DNA of 64,000 bases from Streptosporangiaceae bacterium NEAU-GS5 (GTDB taxonomy: Bacteria; Actinomycetota; Actinomycetes; Streptosporangiales; Streptosporangiaceae): assembly GCA_017592665.1 (NCBI GenBank), contig JAGFNW010000016.1, positions 147,088-211,087 of the forward strand. The letters run 5' to 3'. Under the pieces are notes generated by a model that saw only the letters and a list, made by a program, of their open reading frames with translations, was not told where the DNA came from and did no database searches. The translations under genes and the position numbers were made by a program. Shown piece after piece: positions 16,602 through 25,219 of the stretch (positions are counted from its first letter, which is position 1; every line of letters begins with the position of its first letter).

Positions 16602-17264
16602 CTAGCTGAAGATCGCGTCGAGATCGATCTTGACGCCGAATGGGTCAGGCAGCAGCAGCGCCTCCCCCGGCAGCGGGGAGATCCGCTTCTGGTAGCCGTG
16701 CTCACCCGGATCCTGGAACAGGACGGCCGTGCGCGGCGCGGCGAGGTCGTCCAGCACGAGCAGCAGCGGGACGCCCGCGCGGGCGTATTCCTTCGGCTTG
16801 ATGCTCAGATCCTCATGGCGGCTTCCCTCCGAGGTCACCTCCACGGCGAGCAGCGCCCCATAGCCATATCCCTGGTTCTCATCGAATTCTGGACATGTCG
16901 CCGTCGTGACCAAAAGATCGGGAATCCGCTTATCGCCCCGGAGCGGAGGAATGTGGACGGCCCAGTTTTGGTGGCACTCCCAGCCATTCGCAACCCGGAC
17001 GTCATGCAACTGGAGATAGAGCCGATCGACGATCCTCGAGTGGCGCCGCTTGGCCCAGGGGCTCACAATGATCCTTCCATCGACGATCTCCGCCCTGCGC
17101 CCGCGCAGCCGTAGGTCGATCCACAGCTGCTCGGTGTCCGCCTGCTCCGGGGTGGGACCATCAGGCCCCCAACCCGGCCCCCAGACCTTGGGAGGCTTCC
17201 TCGCGACACGCGCGGCAACAGGGATATGGATAATGCGCTTCTTACGGACTTCCGTCATAGCCAT
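16602..17264 (-). CDS. Uma2-family putative restriction endonuclease (DUF820)
   Basis: About 220 residues from ATG 17264 (GGGAGGG seven bases upstream). The PD-(D/E)XK-like core of the Uma2 family is visible: an acidic residue after a Pro-rich strand (RIPDLLVTT), the AVEVTSEGS strand and a downstream K-x-x-x-Y (KPKEYARAG). The family is abundant in actinobacteria and cyanobacteria, and its biological role is mostly unproven. It is isolated, convergent with the LacI operon and divergent from the second GH42 gene. No restriction partner is nearby. Confidence 0.8.
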   Translation of the reverse strand: MAMTEVRKKRIIHIPVAARVARKPPKVWGPGWGPDGPTPEQADTEQLWIDLRLRGRRAEIVDGRIIVSPWAKRRHSRIVDRLYLQLHDVRVANGWECHQNWAVHIPPLRGDKRIPDLLVTTATCPEFDENQGYGYGALLAVEVTSEGSRHEDLSIKPKEYARAGVPLLLVLDDLAAPRTAVLFQDPGEHGYQKRISPLPGEALLLPDPFGVKIDLDAIFS

Positions 17265-17371
17265 CAGGGTTCCCTCCCCCCACAAGCGTACTCCCCGTAA
17301 CCGGAAACCGACGATCCGTTAAAGCATTCTCTGTTAGTTTGACCTCCATACGAACTCGTCGGAGGTGGGGC

Positions 17372-19138
17372 ATGCTCTGGTACGGCGGCGACTACAACCC
17401 GGAGCAGTGGCCCGAGGACGTGTGGACCGAGGACATGGCGCTCATGCGGGCCGCGCGCGTCAACCTGGTCACGGTCGGAGTGTTCTCCTGGGCGCGGCTC
17501 GAGCCGTCCGAAGGGGTGTACGCGTTCGACTGGCTCGACAAGGTCATGGACCTGCTGGACGACAACGGCATCCAGGTCAATCTGGCCACGCCGACCGCGT
17601 CGCCGCCCCCCTGGTTCTCACTGGCATATCCGGACGCGCTCCCGGTGACGCCCGATGGGGTGCGGCTCACGCACGGTAGCCGCGACACGTACTGCGTCAG
17701 CGCCCCCGCGTACCGCAACAAGGCCCGAAATATCGCGATAAAGCTGCGCGAACGGTACGGCGAGCATCCGGCGCTGGCCATGTGGCACGTGCACAACGAA
17801 TACGGCACCAGCTGCTTCTGCGACCACGTCGCCGCGGCCTTCCGGGCCTGGCTGGAGGTCAGATACGGCACGCTGGACGCGCTCAACGAGGCCTGGGCCA
17901 CGTCGTTCTGGAGCCAGCACTACTCGGACTGGGCGCAGATCATGCCGCCCCGTGCGACGCAGTATCTGCCGAATCCTGGCCAACGCCTCGACTTCCGGCG
18001 CTTCCGCTCGGACGAGCTGATGTCCGCTTACATCGAGCAGCGCGACATACTCCGGGACACTGGCCTGCCCATCACCACGAACTTCGTCTTCGGCGGGTGG
18101 GTCCCGGTGGATCACTGGCGCTGGGCGCGGGAGGTCGACCTGGTGGCCATCGACGACTACCCGTCGCAGGCCGGTCGGGCGGCGGCCGAGCAGTCGGCGT
18201 TCGCCGCCGATCTGGCCCGGTCATGGGCCGGCGGCAAGCCCTGGGTGCTGATGGAGCAGGCCGCCGGGGTGATCTACACAGGCGGGCGGATGCTGTCCAA
18301 GGAGCCCGGCGAGATCGAGCGGCACAGCCTGCAGCACGTGGCGCGCGGGTCGAGCGGGGTCATGTTCTTCCAGTGGCGGGCCTCCCGGGGCGGGGCCGAA
18401 CAGTGGCATTCGGGGATGGTTCCGCACGCGGGCGCCGACTCGCGCATCTTCCGTGAGGTGGCCGAACTCGGCCGGACGCTGGAGGAGCTGCCCGAGCTGG
18501 GACGGGTCAGCGCGGATGTGGCGATCCTGTGGGACTACGAGGCGTGGTGGGGGCTCGACCAGCCCGGGCTTCCCGCCGAGGGGCTCGACTATCTGGAGGC
18601 GGTCCGGCAGGCCCATCGGGTGCTGTGGCGCCAGGGCGTCCTCACCGACTTCGCCCACCCTTCCGCCGATATTTCGGGATATCGGGTAGTGATCGTGCCG
18701 AGCCTTTTCGTCATCTCGGACGCGGCGGCCGAGAATCTGCGCAACTACCAGGGCACGTTGGTGGTCGGCTACCTGAGCGGGGTGTGCGACGCGCACGCCC
18801 GCGTGCGGCTCGGCGGTTACCCGGGCGCGCTGCGCGACGTGCTCGGGATCAGGGTCGAGGAGTTCCGCCCGCTCGCGGAGCCGGTCACGCTCTCGAACGG
18901 CGCCGAGGCCGACCTCTGGAGCGAGGTGGTCGAGTTGCACGGGGCCGAGGCCGTCGTCCGCTATCCCGATGGTTCACCGGCGATAACCCGTTTTGAGAAC
19001 GCGTGGTATGTCTCGACCCGGCTGGGCGACGACGCGTACGCGGCCGTGCTGGCCGCGGCCGGGATCGAGGGAACCGGGGAGCCGGGTGTGGAGCAGGTCA
19101 GGCGCGATCCCATGACTTTCACGATCCGGCACCCTTAA
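17372..19138 (+). CDS. Second GH42 beta-galactosidase
   Basis: 588 residues from ATG 17372 (GGAGGT five bases upstream); an in-frame TTG at 17339 lacks an SD. GH42 with acid/base Glu143 (HVHNEYGTS) and nucleophile Glu295 (WVLMEQAAG), and a Cys-containing metal loop (SCFCDHV). It is shorter than the GH42 at 10327 and lacks a signal peptide. It sits outside the galactan operons, with no LacI operator copy upstream, so it is probably regulated separately and may act on another galactoside or alpha-L-arabinopyranoside. Moderately similar to the first GH42, so an old paralogue. Confidence 0.9.
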   Translation: MLWYGGDYNPEQWPEDVWTEDMALMRAARVNLVTVGVFSWARLEPSEGVYAFDWLDKVMDLLDDNGIQVNLATPTASPPPWFSLAYPDALPVTPDGVRLTHGSRDTYCVSAPAYRNKARNIAIKLRERYGEHPALAMWHVHNEYGTSCFCDHVAAAFRAWLEVRYGTLDALNEAWATSFWSQHYSDWAQIMPPRATQYLPNPGQRLDFRRFRSDELMSAYIEQRDILRDTGLPITTNFVFGGWVPVDHWRWAREVDLVAIDDYPSQAGRAAAEQSAFAADLARSWAGGKPWVLMEQAAGVIYTGGRMLSKEPGEIERHSLQHVARGSSGVMFFQWRASRGGAEQWHSGMVPHAGADSRIFREVAELGRTLEELPELGRVSADVAILWDYEAWWGLDQPGLPAEGLDYLEAVRQAHRVLWRQGVLTDFAHPSADISGYRVVIVPSLFVISDAAAENLRNYQGTLVVGYLSGVCDAHARVRLGGYPGALRDVLGIRVEEFRPLAEPVTLSNGAEADLWSEVVELHGAEAVVRYPDGSPAITRFENAWYVSTRLGDDAYAAVLAAAGIEGTGEPGVEQVRRDPMTFTIRHP

Positions 19139-19148
19139 TGTACTCATT

Positions 19149-21113
19149 GTGTCGGTACGTCTGGGAGATCGCCTGGACTCCGCGCGCCGCCGCGGTTTCG
19201 TCGGGCGAGAGCGGGAGCTGGCCGTATTCCGCGAGGTCCTTCGTTCGGATGGGCAGGTCGTCCTGGTCCATGGGCCGGGCGGAGTGGGCAAGACGGCGCT
19301 TCTGCACCAGTACGCGTGGCTCGCGCGATCAGCCGACCGGCGGGTCGTCTGGCTGGACGGGCACGAGCTGGCCCCCACGGCCGAAGCCGTCACGGCGGTG
19401 CTCGCCGAGGAGCTGGGCACCGACGACCCCGGCCAGGTGCCCGGGCTCGTGCTGCTGGTCGACACGGCCGAGCTCCTCGCGCCGCTGGAGCGCTGGTTTC
19501 GCGGCGAGCTCATCCCGTCTCTCGCCGGCGACGCGATAGCGGTACTGTCCGGGCGGGACCGGCCCTCGCCGGTGTGGCGCGCCGACCTGGGCTGGCGCGA
19601 GGTGGTGCGCATCGTCACCCTTGGCAACCTCAGCGAGCGCGACGGGCGCGAACTGCTGCGCCAGCGCGGCGTGCCCTCCGACGAGCAGGAGGCGGCGCTC
19701 GGCTTCACGCACGGCCATCCGCTGGCGCTCGCGCTGGTCGCGGACGTGTCGGCGCAGCACAGATTCTCGGCGCAGTACACCCAGGAGGTGCTGGCCGCGC
19801 TGCTGGAGAGCTTCGTCGACGCCGTGCCGTCGCCGCTGCACCAGCAGGCGCTCGAGGCGTGCGCGCTGGTCCTCTGGACCACCGAGCCTCTGCTGGCGGC
19901 GCTGCTCGGGGTGCCCGACGCGAGCGCGCTGTTCGCCTGGCTCCGCGATCTGTCGATCGTCGAGTACGGCGGGCGCGGGCTGTTCCCCCACGACCTGGCC
20001 CGCGACGCGCTGGTGGCCGAGTTGCGCTGGCGCGACCCGGACGGCTGCGCCGAGATCCGGCGGCGGGCCGAGGAGTACTACCGGCAGCAGTTCGCCGCGG
20101 CCCGGCCCTCGGTGCGGCAGCTGGTCGTCCTCGACTACTTCTACCTGCATCGGGACACCTCGGTGCTGGGGCCGTTCGTGAGTGGTCTGGCCGAGACCGG
20201 TGGCCTGGCGGCGGCCACGCCGACGGCCGCCGAGCGGGAGAGGATCCTCGCGTGGGTGCGCACCCACGAGGGCGCGGAGTCGGCGCGGATCTGCGCGCAC
20301 TGGCTCAGCAAGCGGCCGCAGTCCGCCACTGTCGTACGCGACGCGGCGGGCGAAGCGCGCGGCTTTTTCATGATGCTGGAATTCGAGGCCGATCCGGTCG
20401 ATCCGGCCATGTCGGTGGAGCGTTCCGGCACGATCGTGCGCTATTGGATGGATAGCCGGGAATATCAATCCGCGTCACCAGTGCACACGTTCATCACGAC
20501 CCAGCTGTGCCGGTCCTATCTGACCACTCCGGCCGACCAGACGCTGCTGGTCTTCGCGGACGCCGAACCGTGGATCGAGCCCTGCGCGTACTTGGACTTC
20601 CATCGGCGCGAGAAGTCGGACTTCACGGTCGGCGGGCACCAATATGCGGTTTTCGCCCACGATTGGCGGGCCATACCACCGCTGACCTGGCTTTCCGGGC
20701 TGGCCGAGCGGGACGCGCTGGCGCCGGGCTCGAGCCGGCCGCCGCTCACCGAAGAGCAGTTCGGCGCCGCCGTGCGAGCCGGACTTCGCGCGTACGGCAG
20801 GGCCGACGGCCTGCGCGACTCGCCGCTGCTCGGCACGCGGATGGTGCAGAGCCGTACGGCCTCGGCCGATCCGGCGGAACCGGCCCGCGTGCTGCGCCGG
20901 ATCATCAGGGACGCCGCGACGCAGATGGAGTCCTCGCCGCGCGATCTGCGCCCTTATCGGGCGCTGCACCACACGTTCCTGCAGCCGGCCGAGACGCAGG
21001 CGGCCGCGGCCGACATGCTCGGCCTGCCCATGACCACCTACCGGCGGCATCTGGCCGCCGGCGAGGCGCGGTTGACCGAGATCCTCTGGCAGCGCGAACT
21101 GGACGCGCGCTGA
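19149..21113 (+). CDS. STAND-like ATPase with C-terminal helix-turn-helix-like region
   Basis: 654 residues. A P-loop (GPGGVGKT, residues 42-49) and Walker B-like LVLLVDTAE (about 99-107) define an AAA/STAND NTPase. The middle is helical. The C-terminal 70 residues (from VLRRIIRDA, through AAAADMLGLPMTTYRRHL) resemble a sigma-like DNA-binding helix-turn-helix seen in actinobacterial ATP-binding regulators. GTG 19149 is 10 bp after the GH42 stop, so the two may be co-transcribed. It could be a signal-responsive regulator; no ligand can be proposed. The ATPase call is firm and the DNA-binding call is tentative. Confidence 0.75.
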   Translation: MSVRLGDRLDSARRRGFVGRERELAVFREVLRSDGQVVLVHGPGGVGKTALLHQYAWLARSADRRVVWLDGHELAPTAEAVTAVLAEELGTDDPGQVPGLVLLVDTAELLAPLERWFRGELIPSLAGDAIAVLSGRDRPSPVWRADLGWREVVRIVTLGNLSERDGRELLRQRGVPSDEQEAALGFTHGHPLALALVADVSAQHRFSAQYTQEVLAALLESFVDAVPSPLHQQALEACALVLWTTEPLLAALLGVPDASALFAWLRDLSIVEYGGRGLFPHDLARDALVAELRWRDPDGCAEIRRRAEEYYRQQFAAARPSVRQLVVLDYFYLHRDTSVLGPFVSGLAETGGLAAATPTAAERERILAWVRTHEGAESARICAHWLSKRPQSATVVRDAAGEARGFFMMLEFEADPVDPAMSVERSGTIVRYWMDSREYQSASPVHTFITTQLCRSYLTTPADQTLLVFADAEPWIEPCAYLDFHRREKSDFTVGGHQYAVFAHDWRAIPPLTWLSGLAERDALAPGSSRPPLTEEQFGAAVRAGLRAYGRADGLRDSPLLGTRMVQSRTASADPAEPARVLRRIIRDAATQMESSPRDLRPYRALHHTFLQPAETQAAAADMLGLPMTTYRRHLAAGEARLTEILWQRELDAR

Positions 21114-21210
21114 GCCGGGGCTGCAATCGGTTATTAAGAGGACGGAAAGCGCACGAGCGCATAGTCTGCCCAAGCCGGAAATCCGGAAGAGCGCGGCGAG
21201 GGAGGACGGC

Positions 21211-21312
21211 ATGCGACGTATAAGGATCCAGCGGCCGCGGACCACCCGCCGCCCGATACGGACCAGCGACTTGGACCTGCGGTCCCCTTCCGGGCGAAAG
21301 CTTCCGTACTAG
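21211..21312 (+). CDS. Very small basic peptide ORF (33 aa)
   Basis: A 33-codon ORF with an excellent ribosome site, GGAGG five bases before ATG 21211. The product begins MRRIRIQRPRTTRRPIRTSD and ends RKLPY, with nine or more Arg/Lys residues, no Cys and no membrane segment. It sits 53 bp before another small basic ORF (21365-21547) in the gap between the STAND ATPase and the MarR gene. I do not recognise it. The SD is the main support; such short ORFs can occur by chance. Confidence 0.4.
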   Translation: MRRIRIQRPRTTRRPIRTSDLDLRSPSGRKLPY

Positions 21313-21364
21313 TGCTTTACACCACGCTTACCCATCATTCGGAACTATCGGATAAGGGGGCGAG

Positions 21365-21547
21365 ATGCTGAAAGTGGTACAAGGGGCGGCAGGCAAGGTC
21401 AGGGACATCCGGTCGGCGGTTCGCCGGGTGGCTTCGCCTGCCGCCCATCATCGCTCTCAGGACGATCACAAGGTCATCGACCTTCGGGCCTACACCGGCC
21501 GCAACGTCATCCGCTTCCCGCGCCGAGGCCCCAACGGCGCCGCCTGA
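21365..21547 (+). CDS. Small basic protein (60 aa), unknown function
   Basis: 60 residues from ATG 21365 with GGGGGCGAG just upstream. Strongly basic, no Cys, no membrane segment; the second half reads KVIDLRAYTGRNVIRFPRRG, a more ordered-looking segment than the first. The end is 34 bp from the convergent MarR stop. Unknown family; the coding call rests on the SD, start-to-stop fit of the intergenic space and reasonable composition. Confidence 0.5.
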   Translation: MLKVVQGAAGKVRDIRSAVRRVASPAAHHRSQDDHKVIDLRAYTGRNVIRFPRRGPNGAA

Positions 21548-21581
21548 GCCTCCGACGCCGGGCCTCGGCCCGCCCAGGTGA

Positions 21582-22055
21582 TCAGGACGGCCCGCACTTC
21601 AGCACCCCTTGAAGGTGCACGCTGAGGTCGTCGGCCAGCTGGCCGAGCAGACGCGACAACTCCGCCCGGTCGGCGTCCGGCCATCCGGCGAGGGCGTCGG
21701 CGAACCAGGTGGTGGTGACCTCACGGCAACGGCGCGCGGCGTCGATGCCCGCGGGCGTCAGATCGATCAGCCAGGCCCGCCGGTCGTCCGGATCCTGGAC
21801 CCGGACCAGCAGGTCACGCCGTTCGAGCAGAGCCACGTGCCGGGTCACGTGCGGGCTCTCGACCTGCAACCCCTCCGCGATGGCGCCGACGCGCCGCGGC
21901 TGCGCCGCGTCCAGCAGATAGGTGAGGATCTGCACGTCCGGCCGATCCAGGTGCACGCCTGCGGCCTCGACGATCCGGTCGTGCGTCTTGGCGCGGTTGA
22001 TCGTCGTCACCAGACGCCGGAACGCGGAGACCGTCCGGGAGAGCTCCTCGTCCAT
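21582..22055 (-). CDS. MarR-family transcriptional regulator
   Basis: About 157 residues, a typical MarR length. The winged helix reads GAIAEGLQVESPHVTRHVAL with the wing VQDPDDRRAWLIDLT. ATG 22055 or GTG 22061 could start it; the spacing from AGGTAAG favours ATG. It is divergent from an MFS exporter across an intergenic region with TACCTAA inverted and direct repeats. By family precedent it represses itself and the exporter until a small molecule binds. The ligand is unknown. Confidence 0.9.
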   Translation of the reverse strand: MDEELSRTVSAFRRLVTTINRAKTHDRIVEAAGVHLDRPDVQILTYLLDAAQPRRVGAIAEGLQVESPHVTRHVALLERRDLLVRVQDPDDRRAWLIDLTPAGIDAARRCREVTTTWFADALAGWPDADRAELSRLLGQLADDLSVHLQGVLKCGPS

Positions 22056-22062
22056 GTTCACT

Positions 22063-22115
22063 TACCTAACTTAGGTATGTAGGATCCATAGTTGTTAATT
22101 ACCTAACTTACCTAA
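22063..22115. promoter_or_regulatory. MarR operator repeats between MarR and MFS genes
   Basis: TACCTAA-C-TTAGGTA (22063-22077) is a perfect inverted repeat with a 1-nt centre. A second site at 22100-22115 repeats TACCTAACTTACCTAA, with the half-site in direct orientation. The first overlaps the ribosome site region of the MarR gene and the second lies just before the exporter start, so both promoters could be controlled. This AT-rich island stands out from the surrounding high-GC sequence. Confidence 0.8.
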
Positions 22116-22127
22116 GGGGTTCGGGGG

Positions 22128-23549
22128 ATGACGACTCTCACAGGATCGCCCGTGACGCGGCGCGGGGCCGTGACACCACGACCATGGCCCATAGTGGTCA
22201 CCCTCGCCGTGGCCGCGGCCACCGCGGCCCTGCAGAACACCGCCGTCCTCCCCCTGCTGCCGAGCCTGCAGCGCACCCTCCACGTGTCCATCGCCTCCGC
22301 GAGCTGGGCGCTGACCGCCAGCCTCCTGGTCACCGGCATCGCCACCCCGCTGCTCGGCCGTCTCGGCGACATGTACGGCAAGCGGCGGATCATCCTCGGC
22401 GTCCTCGCCGTGCTGGTCGCCGGGTCGGTGATCACCGCGCTGGCCGGTTCGCTGCCCGTGCTCCTGGTCGGGCGCGTGCTGCAGGGCGCGTCCGGCGCGC
22501 TCATCCCGCTGGCCATCGGCGTCGCCCGCGACGTGCTGCCCCGCGAGAAGCTCGGCGCGGGGATCGGGATCCTCAGCGCGACGCTGGGCATCGGCAGCGG
22601 TGGCGGCGTGATCATCGCCGGGCTGGCCGGGGGCGACTATCACACCGTCTTCTGGATCACCGGTGGCGTGTCGCTCGTGATCACCATCGTGGCGGCCGTC
22701 CTCGTGGTCGACCACGCTCCCCCGACGCCCGGCAAACCCGACATCGCGGGCGCCGCCCTGCTGGTCGTGACCCTGGTCGCGCTGCTGCTCGCCATCACCG
22801 AAGGCCGCACCTGGCCGGGCACGGTGGTCGCGGCCCTGCTCGTGGTCGCCGTCGCCGCGGCGATCGCCTGGGTGCGGGTCGAGCGGCGTACGGCCGAGCC
22901 GATGGTCGACCTGGCCATGCTCACCCACCGCGGTACGGTCGGCGCCACCGTGTCCGGGCTGCTGCTCGGCTTCTCCTTCTTCATGGTCATCACAGCCATC
23001 TCGTCGTACACCCAGGCCCCGATTGAGACGGGATACGGCTTCGGCGCGACCACGCTGCGTGTGGGGATGTACCTGCTGCCGAGCACGGTCATGATGCTGG
23101 TGATCTCGCTGCTCGCCGGGGCGCTGCTGGCGAGGTTCTCCGCGTCGTCGCTGGTGGCCGCCGGAGCGGCGACGGTCGCCGGGAGCGGGCTGTGGCTTTT
23201 CCTGTCGCACGGACACGAGTCCGACATCTACGCCGCCAGCACGCTGCTCGGGATCGGGCTCGGGGTCTCGTACGCGGCGCTGGGGACCATGGCCGTCGAG
23301 CACGTGGAGCCGAGCAAGACGGCCGTCGCCAGCGGCGTGAACGCGCTCGTGCGGGTGCTGGGCGGCAGCACGGCGGGCGCCGTCATCGCCGCCATCCTCG
23401 CGGCCCACACGACCGGCCCGGCCGGGCTCCCGACCATCCGCGGATACGAGTGGATCTTCGGCCTCGCAGCCGTGGGAGGGGCCGCGGCCGCCACGTTCGC
23501 GACGATATTCGGCCTGGTCAACCGGGTATCTGCGCAGGAAGGCACTTGA
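22128..23549 (+). CDS. MFS multidrug exporter, DHA2-like
   Basis: 473-residue inner-membrane transporter, all hydrophobic segments with short loops. MFS motif A is visible as GRLGDMYGKRR between the second and third segments. The size suggests 14 transmembrane helices, as in EmrB/QacA drug:H+ antiporters. ATG 22128 follows GGTTCGGGGG. The divergent MarR gene and shared operators suggest export of an antibiotic or toxic metabolite sensed by MarR. Substrate cannot be inferred. Confidence 0.9.
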   Translation: MTTLTGSPVTRRGAVTPRPWPIVVTLAVAAATAALQNTAVLPLLPSLQRTLHVSIASASWALTASLLVTGIATPLLGRLGDMYGKRRIILGVLAVLVAGSVITALAGSLPVLLVGRVLQGASGALIPLAIGVARDVLPREKLGAGIGILSATLGIGSGGGVIIAGLAGGDYHTVFWITGGVSLVITIVAAVLVVDHAPPTPGKPDIAGAALLVVTLVALLLAITEGRTWPGTVVAALLVVAVAAAIAWVRVERRTAEPMVDLAMLTHRGTVGATVSGLLLGFSFFMVITAISSYTQAPIETGYGFGATTLRVGMYLLPSTVMMLVISLLAGALLARFSASSLVAAGAATVAGSGLWLFLSHGHESDIYAASTLLGIGLGVSYAALGTMAVEHVEPSKTAVASGVNALVRVLGGSTAGAVIAAILAAHTTGPAGLPTIRGYEWIFGLAAVGGAAAATFATIFGLVNRVSAQEGT

Positions 23550-23588
23550 ACGCCTCGACGGCGGCCGCAAGTCTGTCAATATTGAACC

Positions 23589-24044
23589 GTGACCTCCATC
23601 CCAGCGGTCGTCCAGCCCGACCGGGCCTTGGTGATCGAGATCCTGGACGAGCTGGATCTTGAGTACACGTTCGACTCCGAAGGCGACCTGGCCATCTCCA
23701 CTGCGCCGCTCACGATCTTCTTCTTGTTCGGCACAGAAGGCGACATGTTCACGATCCGCACGTTCTACGAGCGGACGTATTCGGTCCTGGAGAAGCCGCG
23801 GCTGCTCACCGCGATCAACGAGTGGAACACCGACACCATGTGGCCGAAGGTGTATGCCTTCACCCCCGACAACGGCGCCATCCGCATCGTCGGCGACTCC
23901 CAGCTCTACATTGGCGCCGGAGTCACCCGCGAGCACCTGACAACGGTCATCGCCCACTGGGTGCGCTTCGCCATCAAATTCCACCGCTGGCTGACCGACC
24001 GCATGGCCTTCGAGTCCGACACGCCGGACCCCGATCTCCCCTGA
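23589..24044 (+). CDS. YbjN-domain protein
   Basis: 151 residues from GTG 23589. The YbjN fold (type III secretion chaperone-like) is recognised by LEYTFDSEGDLAI, the aromatic LTIFFLFGTEG strand, AINEWNTDTMWPKVY and IGAGVTREHLTTVIAHWVRF. Members are common in actinobacteria and are thought to be adaptor or chaperone-like proteins; no activity is established. It is followed by a strong bidirectional hairpin. No operon partner except possibly the MFS gene 40 bp upstream. Confidence 0.8.
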   Translation: MTSIPAVVQPDRALVIEILDELDLEYTFDSEGDLAISTAPLTIFFLFGTEGDMFTIRTFYERTYSVLEKPRLLTAINEWNTDTMWPKVYAFTPDNGAIRIVGDSQLYIGAGVTREHLTTVIAHWVRFAIKFHRWLTDRMAFESDTPDPDLP

Positions 24045-24079
24045 CCTGTTGGCCGGGCGAGCCCGGCCTTTCGGTCAGG
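24040..24079. terminator. Bidirectional hairpin terminator
   Basis: GGCCGGGC-GA-GCCCGGCC (24051-24068) is a perfect 8-bp stem, extended outside by CCTGACC (24040-24046) pairing with GGTCAGG (24073-24079). It sits between convergent genes ending at 24044 and 24086, and is followed by TTTC on the plus strand. Confidence 0.8.
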
Positions 24080-24085
24080 CTTTGG

Positions 24086-24706
24086 TCAGGCGAGCGCGTC
24101 GCGGAGTTCCGGTGCCGTGAGGCGGACGCCGTACGGGGCGGTGTCGCGCTGGAAGCGGCGGCCTTCCGCCAGCGGACCGGCATCGACCACGTCGAAGCCG
24201 AACGCATTGATCAGATCGGTCACCACGCGTTTGGCCTCGAGGTCGTCGCCCGCGATCGGCAGGGCCCGTCGCCCAGGCGTCCCGGCCGCCACGCCTTCCT
24301 CGCCGAGGTGCACGTAGTTGATGGAGTTGAACGCCTTGACCACACGCGCCGGCCCGAGATGGGCGGCCAGCACCTCGCTGCTGGTGGTCTCGTCCGAGTC
24401 GAGCGCCGGGAAGTGGCCGTCGCGCTCGAAATAGTAGTTGTTGGCGTCCATCACGACCTTTCCGGCGAGCGGCGCCGCCGGAACATCCGCGTAGCGGAAG
24501 AACGGGATGGCCACGAGGACCACGTCGCCCGCCTCCGCCGCCTCCTGGACGGTGCCCGCGCGGGCTCCCGAGCCCAGCTCCGCGACCAGGTCGCCCAGCG
24601 TTTCCGGCCCGCGCGAGTTGCTCAGCACCACCTCGTGCCCGGCCTTCACCGCCAGCCGTGCCACGGTGCCGCCGATGTTTCCGCTGCCGATGATCCCGAT
24701 AATCAT
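24086..24706 (-). CDS. NADP/F420-dependent oxidoreductase (F420_oxidored family)
   Basis: About 206 residues. The N-terminal Rossmann dinucleotide site reads IIGIIGSGNIGGTVARL, followed by VVLSNSRGPE, a pattern typical of NADPH:F420 oxidoreductase-like proteins. VVKAFNSINY and the C-terminal domain fit the family. ATG 24706 is used; GTG 24712 adds two residues. Members reduce F420 with NADPH or act on other ketones, so the reaction is not settled. Monocistronic, convergent with the YbjN gene. Confidence 0.85.
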   Translation of the reverse strand: MIIGIIGSGNIGGTVARLAVKAGHEVVLSNSRGPETLGDLVAELGSGARAGTVQEAAEAGDVVLVAIPFFRYADVPAAPLAGKVVMDANNYYFERDGHFPALDSDETTSSEVLAAHLGPARVVKAFNSINYVHLGEEGVAAGTPGRRALPIAGDDLEAKRVVTDLINAFGFDVVDAGPLAEGRRFQRDTAPYGVRLTAPELRDALA

Positions 24707-24712
24707 TCCCAC

Positions 24713-25213
24713 TACAACGCACAGGCCACGGCGCTGATTCCAAACCGGGCGGGCTGGAACTCAGAAGTGGATGGCGGCGATCTGGCGGCGGCCGGGGAGC
24801 TGGTGGCCGGTGAAGCCGGCCCCGAGGCCATGCTCCGCGGCGGTCGCGATCGCGACCCCGGCACGACCGGCTCGCGGCCGAGGACGCGCCGCTGATGGCG
24901 ATATCGGCGGGCGAGACACGCAGGACGAGTGGTCGCGTCTGCCGGGATGCACAGGACGCCGACGCGTTCGCCGACATGGTGGCCCATGAGGCGGGCACAG
25001 AGCGGGAATTTCCTGCGCCCACCGAGCTACCGAGCCGCCTGTCGGAGAGGTGGCGAAGCGATTTCTCCTCGCCACCTCTCACGACCTGCGGTGGTCACAT
25101 TCAGGGACGCGCGGCCGGATGGTGCAGATCTACGGCGCCATCGTCTATTTCAGCTATTTCAGCCGCCCGTTCCCAGCTATCTGTTTCAACTACCAGTTTC
25201 AGCTACCTGTTTT
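24713..25213. other. 500-bp region without a supportable gene
   Basis: Open frames exist on both strands but none has a good start, composition or recognisable family. A minus-strand stretch ending near 24770 (GLGAGFTGHQLPGRR) looks vaguely protein-like and could be a gene remnant. The last 70 bp carry degenerate tandem repeats (25146-25219, separate entry). Confidence 0.5.
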
Positions 25214-25219
25214 TCAACT
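25146..25219 (-). repeat. Degenerate 13-bp tandem repeat after nrdJ
   Basis: Read on the minus strand just after the nrdJ stop: CAGGTAGCTGAAA, CTGGTAGTTGAAA, CAGATAGCTGGGAA, CGGGCGGCTGAAA, then TAGCTGAAATAG. The unit is 13-14 bp with core TAGCTGAAA, about five copies. The segment is AT-richer than its surroundings. It is not a simple hairpin terminator. Confidence 0.65.

Noticed and set aside
22095..23984. Long minus-strand frame opposite the MFS gene
   Set aside because: Composition dominated by Asp/Gly/His/Arg, no family pattern; it is antisense to a clear transporter.
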